A stretch of 64,000 nt of DNA from JBAYST01 sp034932745 (GTDB taxonomy: Bacteria; Bacillota_I; Bacilli_A; RFN20; CAG-826): assembly GCA_034932745.1 (NCBI GenBank), contig JAYFOJ010000002.1, forward strand, positions 287,778 through 351,777, written 5' to 3'. The notes below the pieces were generated by a model that saw nothing but the letters and a program-made list of their open reading frames with translations, was not told the DNA's origin and did not search any database. The position numbers and the translations under genes were made by a program. How positions within the stretch are numbered: the first letter of the stretch is position 1; every line of letters begins with the position of its first letter. This document shows, piece by piece, positions 55,001-63,116 of the stretch.

Positions 55001-57172
55001 ATCATAATAAAGCTCATTTTCCATCTTTTCAGTTAGTTTAGTAACAAGATCTGTAAAAGAAATCGGTTTGTTTTGGTTCTCTTTTGAATTTAATATGTTC
55101 CAAATAAGTGCTTTTTTAAGAAACCTGTCATCATTTGCATTAGAGAATTTATTAAAAAATGCTGCTTGTTGCCTGGCATCAGAAAACGCAATAAATTGTT
55201 TGACGCCTTTTACTTCAACGTCTCCGCCGTTGCCAAAAATACTAACTCCAACTTGTTTTTTTGTTTCGACAGGATAATCCATATTTCTATAGAGTATTTG
55301 AGAAATAAGAGCAGTTGCTCTGTCTTTCCCAATATGGAATCCCATTACTACGCCACCGGTGTTTGTATGGAAATCACATATCGGACAGCTTTTGATATTG
55401 TTTGAAAATGCTAAATCTTCATCATCCTCTACAATCGTTTCTTCGCGATAAGCGTATAAAACTGTTTCTTCTTCTATACCACAATCGCATTTTTTGCCTT
55501 TAGCATCTTTATCAGCTCGTATGTGCCCATAAATTGGACAAACATAGTACTTTTTGTAATGCTCCTTATCGGCTTCAATTTTTGATATCTCTGAATCTGT
55601 TAAGCAATCTTTGATTAAGTAGTAACCAATTCTTTTTTGCTTTACCATGAATTCTTCATCAATATCGACCTCATCATCAATTGAAAGAATATCGTTTTCA
55701 ATAATACCCATAACATATGGGGTTTTACAGTTTTGGCAAATGCCAATTTTAAAAGCTTTCTTATTACCAATCGTTTGGCAAGAAACAAGTGATAGTTGTT
55801 TATTCTTACCAAGAGTAATAAAAGCTCCATCAGGCGCTTTGATGAACATATGGTATTTGACATCATAGAGTTTATAGTCGTCTTTTGATGTGGATTTTGA
55901 TATTAATTCAATCAGAGCAGCTAACGCTTCTACATTCATTTTCAATAACGGCATCGACCTTAAGATGACGAAAAAACTCTCTCCAGACTGAGACAAAGAA
56001 TATAAATCATGTACATTTTTGTCGTACTTTAATAACTCATATAAATTCTGCGAGGTTGAAAGAGAATCATCATAATTATCAGCATATTTCTCATATATCG
56101 AAACAATACTTTCTTTTTTTGTTACTTTATCAAACAACTCTATGTATTCTTCTGGCATTAACGAATACTTTGCAGTTAATGGGAGAGGGTGTCTCTGAGC
56201 AAAAATAATATCGTCTTTTTCAAAACTACTTGATGTAAGAGACTCAGCGAAATCGATTATTTTGTTGATGTCTTGTTTCCCTCTACCCAGCGTTGCACTA
56301 GTTAAAATAAAATGTGGTTTTTTATTTGCGATTCCGGCAAGCCTTCTCAAAAGAACGGCAATTTCCATTCCCAACGAGCCCTTATAAGTGTGGGCTTCAT
56401 CAAGAACTACATATTTCCAATGCTTTAAGGATTTATCAGAAACCAAGCAAGCATCGCTTGGTCTAATCAGCAAATACTCCAACATTGAATAGTTAGTAAA
56501 CAAAATATGAGGAGGATTCTCCCTCATTTGCTGTCTTGTGACTAATTCATTATCTGATAGTTTCTTACCGTATTGATCTTCGTATGCTTTTCTTTGTTTG
56601 GCGTCATCATCTTTTGGGGTTTCACCTGTATAAAAGCCAAATTTAATATCAGGGTATGTTTCTAACAAAATTCTTATTCTATCAATTTGATCGTTGATTA
56701 ATGCATTCATTGGAAAAAGAAAAATCGCCCTAATGCCACTCTCTTTGTTTCCCTCTTCTATTTCTTTAATAATCGAATCTAAGATAGGATATGAAAAGCA
56801 TTCTGTCTTACCGGAGCCAGTGCCGGTTGTTATAACAACATTCCTTTCTCCTTCTATTTTCTCAATAGCATCGACTTGGTGCTTATATAGTTTGTAACTT
56901 ATTTTTGATATGCCGCCCAACTTTTTAAAATTTGGAGACAAATGAATTGGCTTTCTGTTCGGATTACTAAGTTCGTCAATTGTTTCTCCTTTTTCAAAAG
57001 GATAAGTTGAGCAAAGATACGGGCCTTTGTATAGGCTGTCTTCCATTCTGTCTAATTCTTTATAGAAAAGCGCTCTGTATTCTTCGTTTCTAATATCAAA
57101 GGTAGATCTGATGTACTCAGAAAACTCATTTTTAATATTAACGGATTGTCTTATTGGGTTCTTTTTTTCCAT
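52049..57172 (-). CDS. Giant DEAH helicase with DUF1998 C-terminus (DruE-like)
   Basis: A 1707-residue SF2 helicase. N-terminal ATPase motifs are GTGSGKTECF (about 117-126), DEAH followed by TYKGS (about 262) and SATLGRG (about 300); the second RecA lobe includes GIDLDKLN and QRAGRAGRR (about 1000-1025). Several CxxC pairs are spread over the middle, and the C-terminal SCYNCLKNFNNQ with a following HLKRG is the DUF1998 signature. This layout and size match DruE of Druantia systems; DISARM splits the same modules into DrmA and DrmB. The ATG at 57172 has a GAGAGGTG site; a TTG at 57187 is an alternative. Confidence 0.85.
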   Translation of the reverse strand: MEKKNPIRQSVNIKNEFSEYIRSTFDIRNEEYRALFYKELDRMEDSLYKGPYLCSTYPFEKGETIDELSNPNRKPIHLSPNFKKLGGISKISYKLYKHQVDAIEKIEGERNVVITTGTGSGKTECFSYPILDSIIKEIEEGNKESGIRAIFLFPMNALINDQIDRIRILLETYPDIKFGFYTGETPKDDDAKQRKAYEDQYGKKLSDNELVTRQQMRENPPHILFTNYSMLEYLLIRPSDACLVSDKSLKHWKYVVLDEAHTYKGSLGMEIAVLLRRLAGIANKKPHFILTSATLGRGKQDINKIIDFAESLTSSSFEKDDIIFAQRHPLPLTAKYSLMPEEYIELFDKVTKKESIVSIYEKYADNYDDSLSTSQNLYELLKYDKNVHDLYSLSQSGESFFVILRSMPLLKMNVEALAALIELISKSTSKDDYKLYDVKYHMFIKAPDGAFITLGKNKQLSLVSCQTIGNKKAFKIGICQNCKTPYVMGIIENDILSIDDEVDIDEEFMVKQKRIGYYLIKDCLTDSEISKIEADKEHYKKYYVCPIYGHIRADKDAKGKKCDCGIEEETVLYAYREETIVEDDEDLAFSNNIKSCPICDFHTNTGGVVMGFHIGKDRATALISQILYRNMDYPVETKKQVGVSIFGNGGDVEVKGVKQFIAFSDARQQAAFFNKFSNANDDRFLKKALIWNILNSKENQNKPISFTDLVTKLTEKMENELYYDHDEAHKHARAGALWELLNVDGRNSAEGLGLFGFILNLPPVYDNKDAIESFLQQKGFNNISCENFKTLTKVALSEFRTVPAIRYPQLSSNNAELEDLLGYRRFVNFVELETPKGSKKPANYEGKVKSFLPVNVNTDNKIIEYTKKAFSITSSDKAKELLRIVYGTARSPEAGIIVSNEDQYDQIDSKSYSVRSYKNTKFYYCKKCHKVTFYNINGKCTDGDCDGELVEINPDVLFEKNYYRNEYMNRPLERVVSREHTAQIKSAEAKKIQQDFKDKKINIISCSTTFEMGIDLDKLNTVFMRNIPPSPANYVQRAGRAGRRADSSAFILTFCSVSSHDYTFFSDPRDMIAGMVEPPHFRVDNDKIIIRHITASALGFYFRNNIESFNSIRKFIDEDHIQKFIDYIGSKPKQLGDYIDNCILITPYLMETYSNFKWAFYLETSSKSALNNLKDGINETIQTYEDAIKTLLDEKPKGFGALIDQYKDAIDRLNYKNSIIQYLARYNVIPRYGFPIDNVSLKIFDRAKADFSDKYDLTRDLSIAISEYAPESEVIVDGKKYTSRYIYTPYPNAPQTIEYYHTCGHCKSINIYQTKQEANDATICEYCHEPINVSKQDANEYIRPLRGFVAGPNKATRRLKPMRSYASDVMYIGHGTQTIDPIDINGVLTITEYKNEELLVLNENKFYYCSKCGYTVLDRDNKGSVKIKTHNDYRGNPCDNSELKLTHFGHRYRTDVVKIEFTGVSEMLEQDHALSTLYALLEGISVAFDIDRSDIGGMIVKMSPLKPYELILFDTVSGGAGHVKKLESKENIIKALQMAKQIVTNCICDEETSCYNCLKNFNNQRIHNHLKRGYAKETISNILDLIKKNCVSYTVKNVYYQLPHGLSSFDLSNLETDEDKYLLQQLILQMSGQICSEPDGYGITLENPVGDVLDADFYWKDKNILLFTLEHLDSYHKLYNGQSKYECYLLDEHFNIVGFVNRIKKGL

Positions 57173-57190
57173 ACATGCACCTCTCAATTA

Positions 57191-59914
57191 CTATTGCTTT
57201 AAATGAATCAGAAATCTTTCAATGCCTTCCATTTTGCGGGAAGCAATATCGTTTGTCGAACTATGAATACACCCTTTAGCTCGATTAAAGCAGAGCATAT
57301 CATCTTCTTTATCGTAGATATATACCCACAATTTATTGTTTTCAAACTCATCTTCAACTCTAATTTGAATCGGACCAATATTCGTTAAAAGATTTCCCTT
57401 GTAATACTCGTAAGGGTCTCTTTGCATAATGCTGCCATAGTAAAGATCATTTTCTTTACCACTTGGTTTTAAAAATTTAATTGTTACCGGCTCTCCGGTT
57501 AATCGCTTAATGTAATTTGCGGTTCCACCAAAAACATCAACAACATCTATTTGGAAAACGTGACCTAATAAATCTTTTTTATCACTAAAATAAAAATCTT
57601 TTCGATAGCATTCTTTTTCTTTCCCAAAAATGCCCTTCGTTTCAATTAAAACTATTTGATAAATGTTGAAAGCCTTCAAAACAGGCGTTCTAATTTCTTC
57701 ATCAGACACTACCACTGGTTTTGTAAAAAGTGAATTGCCATCACACATAAACTTTAGTTTTAGTTTTTTGTTTTTTGAAAACGAGAATTTACAAAAGCAA
57801 TTTCTTGTTGCACTCTCATACCTAACAATCGACTTTGATTCATCAATAAAAGCTACATAGTCAATATAAAATTCTGCTTTTTCTTGTTCGTTTGAAATTG
57901 TTATTTTGCATCTTTTTACATCAGTAGAGTCATATGAATAAAGGAATCCACAAGGCATTCTGTATTTCCATCCACGAACATCTTCCTTAGAGCATTGAGG
58001 TTGCTCTAGTTTTCCAAGATCTGTTTTGGTTTCGATATATTTTAACCCTACGGTTTTTATGTAAAGCAATTGATTGGTTTGTTTTAATTCAGAAAAATCT
58101 ATTCGCTCAGATGGTCTTATCCAACGCTGATTGTCGAAAGAAATGAGAATAGAAAACAGGCAGTATTTGATGTTACTTGGACCCAGACCATTTATATTCC
58201 TAACTTCAACAACATAATCGTCATTATCGTTTATAAAATCAGCTTTTCTCCTTCCAAGAAAATCTATTTGATATGTCAAATAATCATCATCTACTTCTTG
58301 CTTTGCATCTGGGTCTAGAACAAATTCAAAAGTGGATTTGTTAATTTCTTGTTTATTTAGTGAAAGGAATTTAACTATATGGTAACCAGTTTTTAATCCT
58401 TTCAAAATAGCTCTATATTGATATATTCCGTTCGACAAGTGTGATAATTCAACTAGTTCAATAGTCTCTTTACTTACCAACGAACCATCGAGTTCAACTA
58501 AGATCGAATTCGAGTCAAAAGGAGCCTCAAATAAAGCATGGTTAACTTCAGAATAAACGGCTATGTCTCTAGATGAAATCTTTGGTTCAATCACTACCCA
58601 ATTCAAGATAGTTCCTTCTAGACCAGGTTTTCTTACTGTTTTAAATCCATAATGGGTTCCATCAAATATATAATCTTGGGACGAATCAATAATAAATTCG
58701 GTTATAAAAAATGACTTTCCGCTTTGAACAGGCTTTCCGAGTTCTGGCTTTTCATTTGTAACAGCAAACGCTCCTCCATCATAATCCTTTGTTGCAAAGA
58801 TTTCCGTTCCTTCTTCACTATCAAAGAAAATAATATCTCTATATAGTTCATCGCTGCTGCCAAATAAGACCTCTTCATTTGAAACTATTTGATAACTTAG
58901 TTTCCCGAGCGGAGTCGTTTCCAAATGAATTCTCTTGGATTTAATGATAAGAGCGCCCATATCATCAGAATCGATGTTCACATCACTTTCTTGAACAGTC
59001 ACTCCATTATTCTTAACTAGTATTCTAATACTAAATGGATCATATGAATCGTCCACCCACCTAGTTTTAGTTATCAAATAGATGCCGTTTTCATATTTAA
59101 ACGCAGATTTCCACACACCTTGTTTTCTTTTTTCGTTTAATTCATCTCTTTCTTTTTTTGATAAAGAAAACTTGTTATGCCATTTCATAAAGACATCCAT
59201 ATAGAATAATTTAGGTTCTAGATTCGTTTCCAATAAAGAATCGATAACTAATCTTATGCAATATGTGCCAATTTCCACTAATCCATCAACATTATCTCCT
59301 GATGCAAGAGCAGATTGCGTATACTTGGATAATTGATAAGTATGACTGTCCCCAAATTTAATAACATCATTATCAGCATTTAATCTGTTTGTTCTCTTGA
59401 GAGCTGAGAAAGTATAAAACAGCTGTTTTCTAATTTGTTCATCTGATAAATCGCCATTAGCAAGCATTCTGTTTTTATACACTAAAAAGCAGAAATCAAA
59501 GAACGAACTGAGCCAATAATGAGTAACGCCCGCTAAAACGAGAGGAACGGCCACATAAGATTCTTCATTAGAATAATTAACGTATGATCGAAAACATCTG
59601 AGAATGCTCCTTATCTTCCCATCAACAAATTGGTTATTCAAATACCTGTCATATGTTTGAGAAAAAACATCACGTATATAATCCCAAAGATTCCCGTCGT
59701 ACTTTGTCGAGGCTAAATATGTTAAAGCAACAGCAACTTTAGCTTTTCTTTCAATTGGAAGTTCGCATCTAAAACTATCACTGATACATCTTCCAGCAAT
59801 CTCATATAATTCATTTTCAAAAGTGGTATTTCCATACATATCGCAAATAAGCGGGGAAATACTCTTGTGTTTCAAGAAATCACCAACTAATTTATCAATG
59901 ATTTTTTCGTACAT
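57191..59914 (-). CDS. Large unrecognised protein upstream of the giant helicase (DruH-like position)
   Basis: 907 residues, no known domain recognised. The first ~280 residues look mostly helical; the rest (about 290-880) is beta-rich, with repeated short strands and no catalytic motif. It ends 18 nt before the giant helicase start and begins 15 nt after the DpnII endonuclease. A large unknown protein immediately before a DUF1998 helicase is the druH-druE arrangement of Druantia type III, which I infer from order and size only. Ribosome site AGGGATAAGCG. Confidence 0.6.
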   Translation of the reverse strand: MYEKIIDKLVGDFLKHKSISPLICDMYGNTTFENELYEIAGRCISDSFRCELPIERKAKVAVALTYLASTKYDGNLWDYIRDVFSQTYDRYLNNQFVDGKIRSILRCFRSYVNYSNEESYVAVPLVLAGVTHYWLSSFFDFCFLVYKNRMLANGDLSDEQIRKQLFYTFSALKRTNRLNADNDVIKFGDSHTYQLSKYTQSALASGDNVDGLVEIGTYCIRLVIDSLLETNLEPKLFYMDVFMKWHNKFSLSKKERDELNEKRKQGVWKSAFKYENGIYLITKTRWVDDSYDPFSIRILVKNNGVTVQESDVNIDSDDMGALIIKSKRIHLETTPLGKLSYQIVSNEEVLFGSSDELYRDIIFFDSEEGTEIFATKDYDGGAFAVTNEKPELGKPVQSGKSFFITEFIIDSSQDYIFDGTHYGFKTVRKPGLEGTILNWVVIEPKISSRDIAVYSEVNHALFEAPFDSNSILVELDGSLVSKETIELVELSHLSNGIYQYRAILKGLKTGYHIVKFLSLNKQEINKSTFEFVLDPDAKQEVDDDYLTYQIDFLGRRKADFINDNDDYVVEVRNINGLGPSNIKYCLFSILISFDNQRWIRPSERIDFSELKQTNQLLYIKTVGLKYIETKTDLGKLEQPQCSKEDVRGWKYRMPCGFLYSYDSTDVKRCKITISNEQEKAEFYIDYVAFIDESKSIVRYESATRNCFCKFSFSKNKKLKLKFMCDGNSLFTKPVVVSDEEIRTPVLKAFNIYQIVLIETKGIFGKEKECYRKDFYFSDKKDLLGHVFQIDVVDVFGGTANYIKRLTGEPVTIKFLKPSGKENDLYYGSIMQRDPYEYYKGNLLTNIGPIQIRVEDEFENNKLWVYIYDKEDDMLCFNRAKGCIHSSTNDIASRKMEGIERFLIHLKQ

Positions 59915-59929
59915 CGCTTATCCCTTGTA

Positions 59930-60832
59930 TCATTTACTTTCAAGTAGTTTTTTTAAATATGACGTTGAATCGATCAAATGAGCAATTGCACCATCTTCCA
60001 AATCTTTAAGATTGTAGAGATTGTCCAGGACATCAAACGTCTCTTTTAAATTCTTTTTTGCCGAGTTCCATCCGACACCATCAGTAAACCAGACAAATTG
60101 AAGCCCAGTTATATTTTTGGATTCAAGGGTTAAAAGTTTATATCTTCCAGCGGTTTCATTCAGTTTGGAACCACTACTTCCATAGAAATTACATTCACAC
60201 GCAAAGACCGTCCCAAGGGCTCCCACAAACACAAAATCAAATCGTTTTTCAAGCTCACCATCATTACTAAGCGAAGATAAATCCAAATGGAATCTCCTTT
60301 CAACTTCAGAGGCATTCATCTCTTTAAAATATGTTTTGCCTTTGACTAATCCGGCTTTAATCAAATACGATTCAACCAGGTCTTCCATAACGTGGCCAGT
60401 TCTATTCTTTCTTCCGTTAGTGTCCATGCCAACTTCAATGCCTAAAACATAGTCAACTAAGTTATTTATGATATGGTTTTGCAGTAAATCAAATAGACCG
60501 CTGTTTCTCATAAACAAAGCATATTGATCAACTGTGTAATTCATCTTAACAAAGTTAAAAATGTAGCTTCCATCAGCGTCTTGTACTTTAATCTCAGCTT
60601 CTCTTTTAGCTAATAAAATTGGTACATTGACCAAAACATTAGGATATTGGTTAACGATAGACTTAAACTCTTCTTCGATGTTCTTAGAGCCAATAAGTGA
60701 ATTTAAAATATTCAATTCAACTTTAATCTTCTGAACATTTTCATAGACCTTATTGAAATCAGTGTAATAAGTCCATGTAGCAACGCTATCTTTCATTGTT
60801 GATAGCCAGGCATTGAAATCTCTATTTGCCAT
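59930..60832 (-). CDS. dpnB: DpnII/MboI-like restriction endonuclease (GATC)
   Basis: 300-residue type II restriction enzyme. RFDFVFVG and CECNFYGSSGSKLNETAG near residues 195-230 match the catalytic region of DpnII, which cuts unmethylated GATC. The start is the ATG at 60832 with GTG three bases earlier as an alternative; an AGGAGG site precedes it. It overlaps the DpnA-like methylase by 11 nt. Gene order dpnM-dpnA-dpnB reproduces the Streptococcus DpnII operon. Specificity for GATC is inferred from that homology. Confidence 0.88.
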   Translation of the reverse strand: MANRDFNAWLSTMKDSVATWTYYTDFNKVYENVQKIKVELNILNSLIGSKNIEEEFKSIVNQYPNVLVNVPILLAKREAEIKVQDADGSYIFNFVKMNYTVDQYALFMRNSGLFDLLQNHIINNLVDYVLGIEVGMDTNGRKNRTGHVMEDLVESYLIKAGLVKGKTYFKEMNASEVERRFHLDLSSLSNDGELEKRFDFVFVGALGTVFACECNFYGSSGSKLNETAGRYKLLTLESKNITGLQFVWFTDGVGWNSAKKNLKETFDVLDNLYNLKDLEDGAIAHLIDSTSYLKKLLESK

Positions 60833-61637
60833 CACGTTTGCCTCCTAAATATCTATTTTTGGTTAGTTCTAAGTAATTCTCGTCTAATTCGATACCTATG
60901 TATTTTCTATTCATTTGCGCCGCAACAATACCGGTTGTTCCTGAACCATTAAAAGGATCGAGAATTAGATCATTTTCTTTAGAAGCGGCAGTAATTAGTC
61001 TTTCTAATAGTTTAACAGGTTTTTGGGTTGGATGCTTGCCAAACTTCTTCTCGCTCTTAGGAGCGGTAGTAATCTCAATGATTTCTGGTTCTTCAAACTC
61101 CCAAACATCTTTCATTTGCTTGCCACCATTTTCTTCTTTCATTGCTTCATAATTGAAATAATGTTTGCCTTTCTTTTTTAAAGTCAGTTGCTTTCTAGCC
61201 CAAATAACAGTTTCTGCAGAATGAGTAAAGCATCTGCAAGCCAGGTTCGGAGCAGGGTTGGTTTTTTTCCAGATAATGTTGTTGATGATCGAATACCCTT
61301 CTAATTCAAGTGCAACTCCAATCGCATAAACACTATGCAGGGTAGATGAAACCATTATTGTTCCATTGTCCTTAAGGACTTCTCTGCACAGTGCTATCCA
61401 CTTTCTATGGAATTTAATTCTATCTTCAATAGTTTTGGAATAATCCCATTCGCCCTTATCAACTGATACTTGTCTTCCACTTTGACAAGTTACTCCACCA
61501 CTTGAAAGAAAATATGGCGGATCTGCAAAGATCATATCAACCGACCTAGGTTCTAATTTCTTTAATATACGAAAAGAGTCTCCTGTAAGGAGAGTAAAGT
61601 CATTATCTTTATAAAAGATATCTCTTTTCGATAGCAT
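60822..61637 (-). CDS. dpnA: Beta-class adenine methyltransferase, DpnA-like
   Basis: 271 residues. The DPPYFLSSGG catalytic motif (about 40-49) comes before the SAM-binding DPFNGSGTTGIVAA (about 225-238), which is the beta-class order, with HPTQKPVKLLE between. In DpnII systems DpnA is the second methylase, which modifies GATC also in single-stranded DNA, protecting incoming DNA. Lies 1 base after dpnM and overlaps dpnB. No strong ribosome site of its own, so translation may be coupled to dpnM. Confidence 0.9.
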   Translation of the reverse strand: MLSKRDIFYKDNDFTLLTGDSFRILKKLEPRSVDMIFADPPYFLSSGGVTCQSGRQVSVDKGEWDYSKTIEDRIKFHRKWIALCREVLKDNGTIMVSSTLHSVYAIGVALELEGYSIINNIIWKKTNPAPNLACRCFTHSAETVIWARKQLTLKKKGKHYFNYEAMKEENGGKQMKDVWEFEEPEIIEITTAPKSEKKFGKHPTQKPVKLLERLITAASKENDLILDPFNGSGTTGIVAAQMNRKYIGIELDENYLELTKNRYLGGKRDGK

Positions 61638-61638
61638 A

Positions 61639-62469
61639 CTAATAATTTGTAATAATTACTTCTTCGACATCACCACGTCCATCGCCTTTTGAATTAATCA
61701 TTCTCTTAGCGTTGATTACATGAATGTTGAAGTCTTTATATAATTCTTGGATAAATGGTGTATTAGCATTACTAGCCATCACGAGTACACCCTTATCAGT
61801 CAATTCCTTTATAACGTCTCTTAATCTAGTTTGTTCGTCTTTTCCAAAACCACCAGCAGTATAGGAAGTGAATGATTGCTCGCCTACAACATCATAAGGT
61901 GGGTCAAAATAAACAAAGTCACCCGCTTTAGCGGTTTTAACAGCTTCAGCAAAATCTTTGTTTAGTAAAACGGGTTTTCTTTTATTGAAATATTTATGTA
62001 AAGCTTGGATGTTTTCTTCGTCAAAGCATTTAACTTTTTCTCTTTTTGCAGAAGGAACATTAAAGAAGCCTTTACCAGAGACACGATATAAGCCATTGAA
62101 ACATGCCTTGTTTAAATAAACACAACGAGCTGCTTTTTCAGGCATAGTCATATTTTTGTATGTTGTTTTCTTTCTATCTAAATCACGTATTTGATAATAA
62201 TACTCTTCAGAATGATTCTCTTCGTGCTGTCTACAAAGCTCATAGAACTTTTTGAAGAGTCTTTTATTTCTAAGGCATTTATAGACATACATTAGTTCTT
62301 TATTGGAATCATTGATTGTTGCATGAATAGGTGCTAACTCTAAAAGCAAAGCACCACCACCAACAAACGGTTCAAAATAATGTCTATATTTCTTTGGCTT
62401 AAACTCTAAAAGTTTATCCATAATTTGGCGCTTTCCGCCAGCCCATTTAACAAAAGGTTGTAAACCCAT
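61639..62469 (-). CDS. dpnM: Dam/DpnM-type GATC adenine methyltransferase
   Basis: 276-residue alpha-class N6-adenine methyltransferase. KWAGGKRQI at residues 8-16 and EPFVGGGALLLEL form the SAM site, the catalytic motif is DPPYDVV near residue 183, and the target-recognition region lies between. This is the arrangement of Dam and DpnM, which methylate GATC. First gene of the defence operon, preceded by AAAAGGAG and an inverted repeat containing one GATC. Confidence 0.92.
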   Translation of the reverse strand: MGLQPFVKWAGGKRQIMDKLLEFKPKKYRHYFEPFVGGGALLLELAPIHATINDSNKELMYVYKCLRNKRLFKKFYELCRQHEENHSEEYYYQIRDLDRKKTTYKNMTMPEKAARCVYLNKACFNGLYRVSGKGFFNVPSAKREKVKCFDEENIQALHKYFNKRKPVLLNKDFAEAVKTAKAGDFVYFDPPYDVVGEQSFTSYTAGGFGKDEQTRLRDVIKELTDKGVLVMASNANTPFIQELYKDFNIHVINAKRMINSKGDGRGDVEEVIITNY

Positions 62470-62480
62470 ACTATGACTCC

Positions 62481-62504
62481 TTTTAAGAACTATTGATCTT
62501 AAAA
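62481..62504 (-). promoter_or_regulatory. Inverted repeat with a GATC site in the dpnM leader
   Basis: 10-nt arms TTTTAAGAAC and GATCTTAAAA with one mismatch and a TATT centre. It abuts the AAAAGGAG ribosome site of dpnM and contains GATC at 62495-62498, the predicted target of DpnM. Could be an operator or an mRNA hairpin. Confidence 0.5.
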
Positions 62505-62552
62505 TAATATATCATAGACATCGCCTCTAATCTATCTATGTTTTGAAATTAT

Positions 62553-62788
62553 TGATGTGAGCCCCATAACTTGTACTTATTTGATAAAATATTTGAGGTG
62601 ATTTTATGAAAAAGGACAAAAGGGTACGTGGAATCTATAAAAAAGTTCCAGACGACATCAAGATTAAGGTTGATGTGAACCCCATAACTTGTACTTATTT
62701 GATAAAATATTTGAGGTGATTTTATGAAAAAGGACAAAAGGGTACGTGGAATCTATAAAAAAGTTCCAGACGACATCAAGATTAAGGT
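62553..62788 (+). repeat. 118-bp tandem duplication of an IS left end
   Basis: Two direct copies, 62553-62670 and 62671-62788, identical except for one base near the start (GAGCCCC against GAACCCC). Each begins with the IS left terminal repeat TGATGTGA and includes the promoter region, ribosome site and first codons of orfA. Confidence 0.95.
62606..62719 (+). pseudogene. Truncated orfA fragment of the IS
   Basis: The first 22 codons are the same as orfA (MKKDKRVRGIYKK), then the frame runs into the second IS left end and stops after 37 residues. It results from the 118-bp tandem duplication. Confidence 0.85.
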
Positions 62789-63116
62789 CTGTAAAGATCA
62801 TTACGATAACCACATGAGTTATCAAGAATTAGGTAAGAAATACAACCTCTACACAAAGTCAGGTGAACTCATGGAAAGCACAATGCTTGGATGGTTTAGA
62901 CTTTATCGAAAAATGGGTGAAGCCGCTTTCTTAATCCATAGGCAAGGGAATCGTTCTCAATATGGAAAAGACGGAGAACCTACTTCTGAAAAAACCAAGA
63001 AAAGAATCAAGGAATTAAGAGAAGAAAATGAAAAGCTTCGACTCCAGGTTGAATACCTAAAAAAATTGAATGCCTTGGTTCAAGAAAACCGAAAAAAAGA
63101 GAAGTTTATCAAGTAG
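62724..63116 (+). CDS. IS3-family transposase OrfA
   Basis: 130 residues. A helix-turn-helix region (SYQELGKKYNL near 32-42) binds DNA, and a coiled-coil/leucine zipper (about 95-115) allows oligomerisation. Ends in an A7 run (63092-63098) that is the likely -1 slip site leading into orfB. GAGGTGATTTT is its ribosome site. Confidence 0.88.
   Translation: MKKDKRVRGIYKKVPDDIKIKVCKDHYDNHMSYQELGKKYNLYTKSGELMESTMLGWFRLYRKMGEAAFLIHRQGNRSQYGKDGEPTSEKTKKRIKELREENEKLRLQVEYLKKLNALVQENRKKEKFIK

Noticed and set aside
50293..62469. BREX or DISARM system
   Set aside because: No PglZ, no phospholipase-D drmC and no BREX-type methylase; the large helicase with DUF1998 in one chain fits Druantia better.
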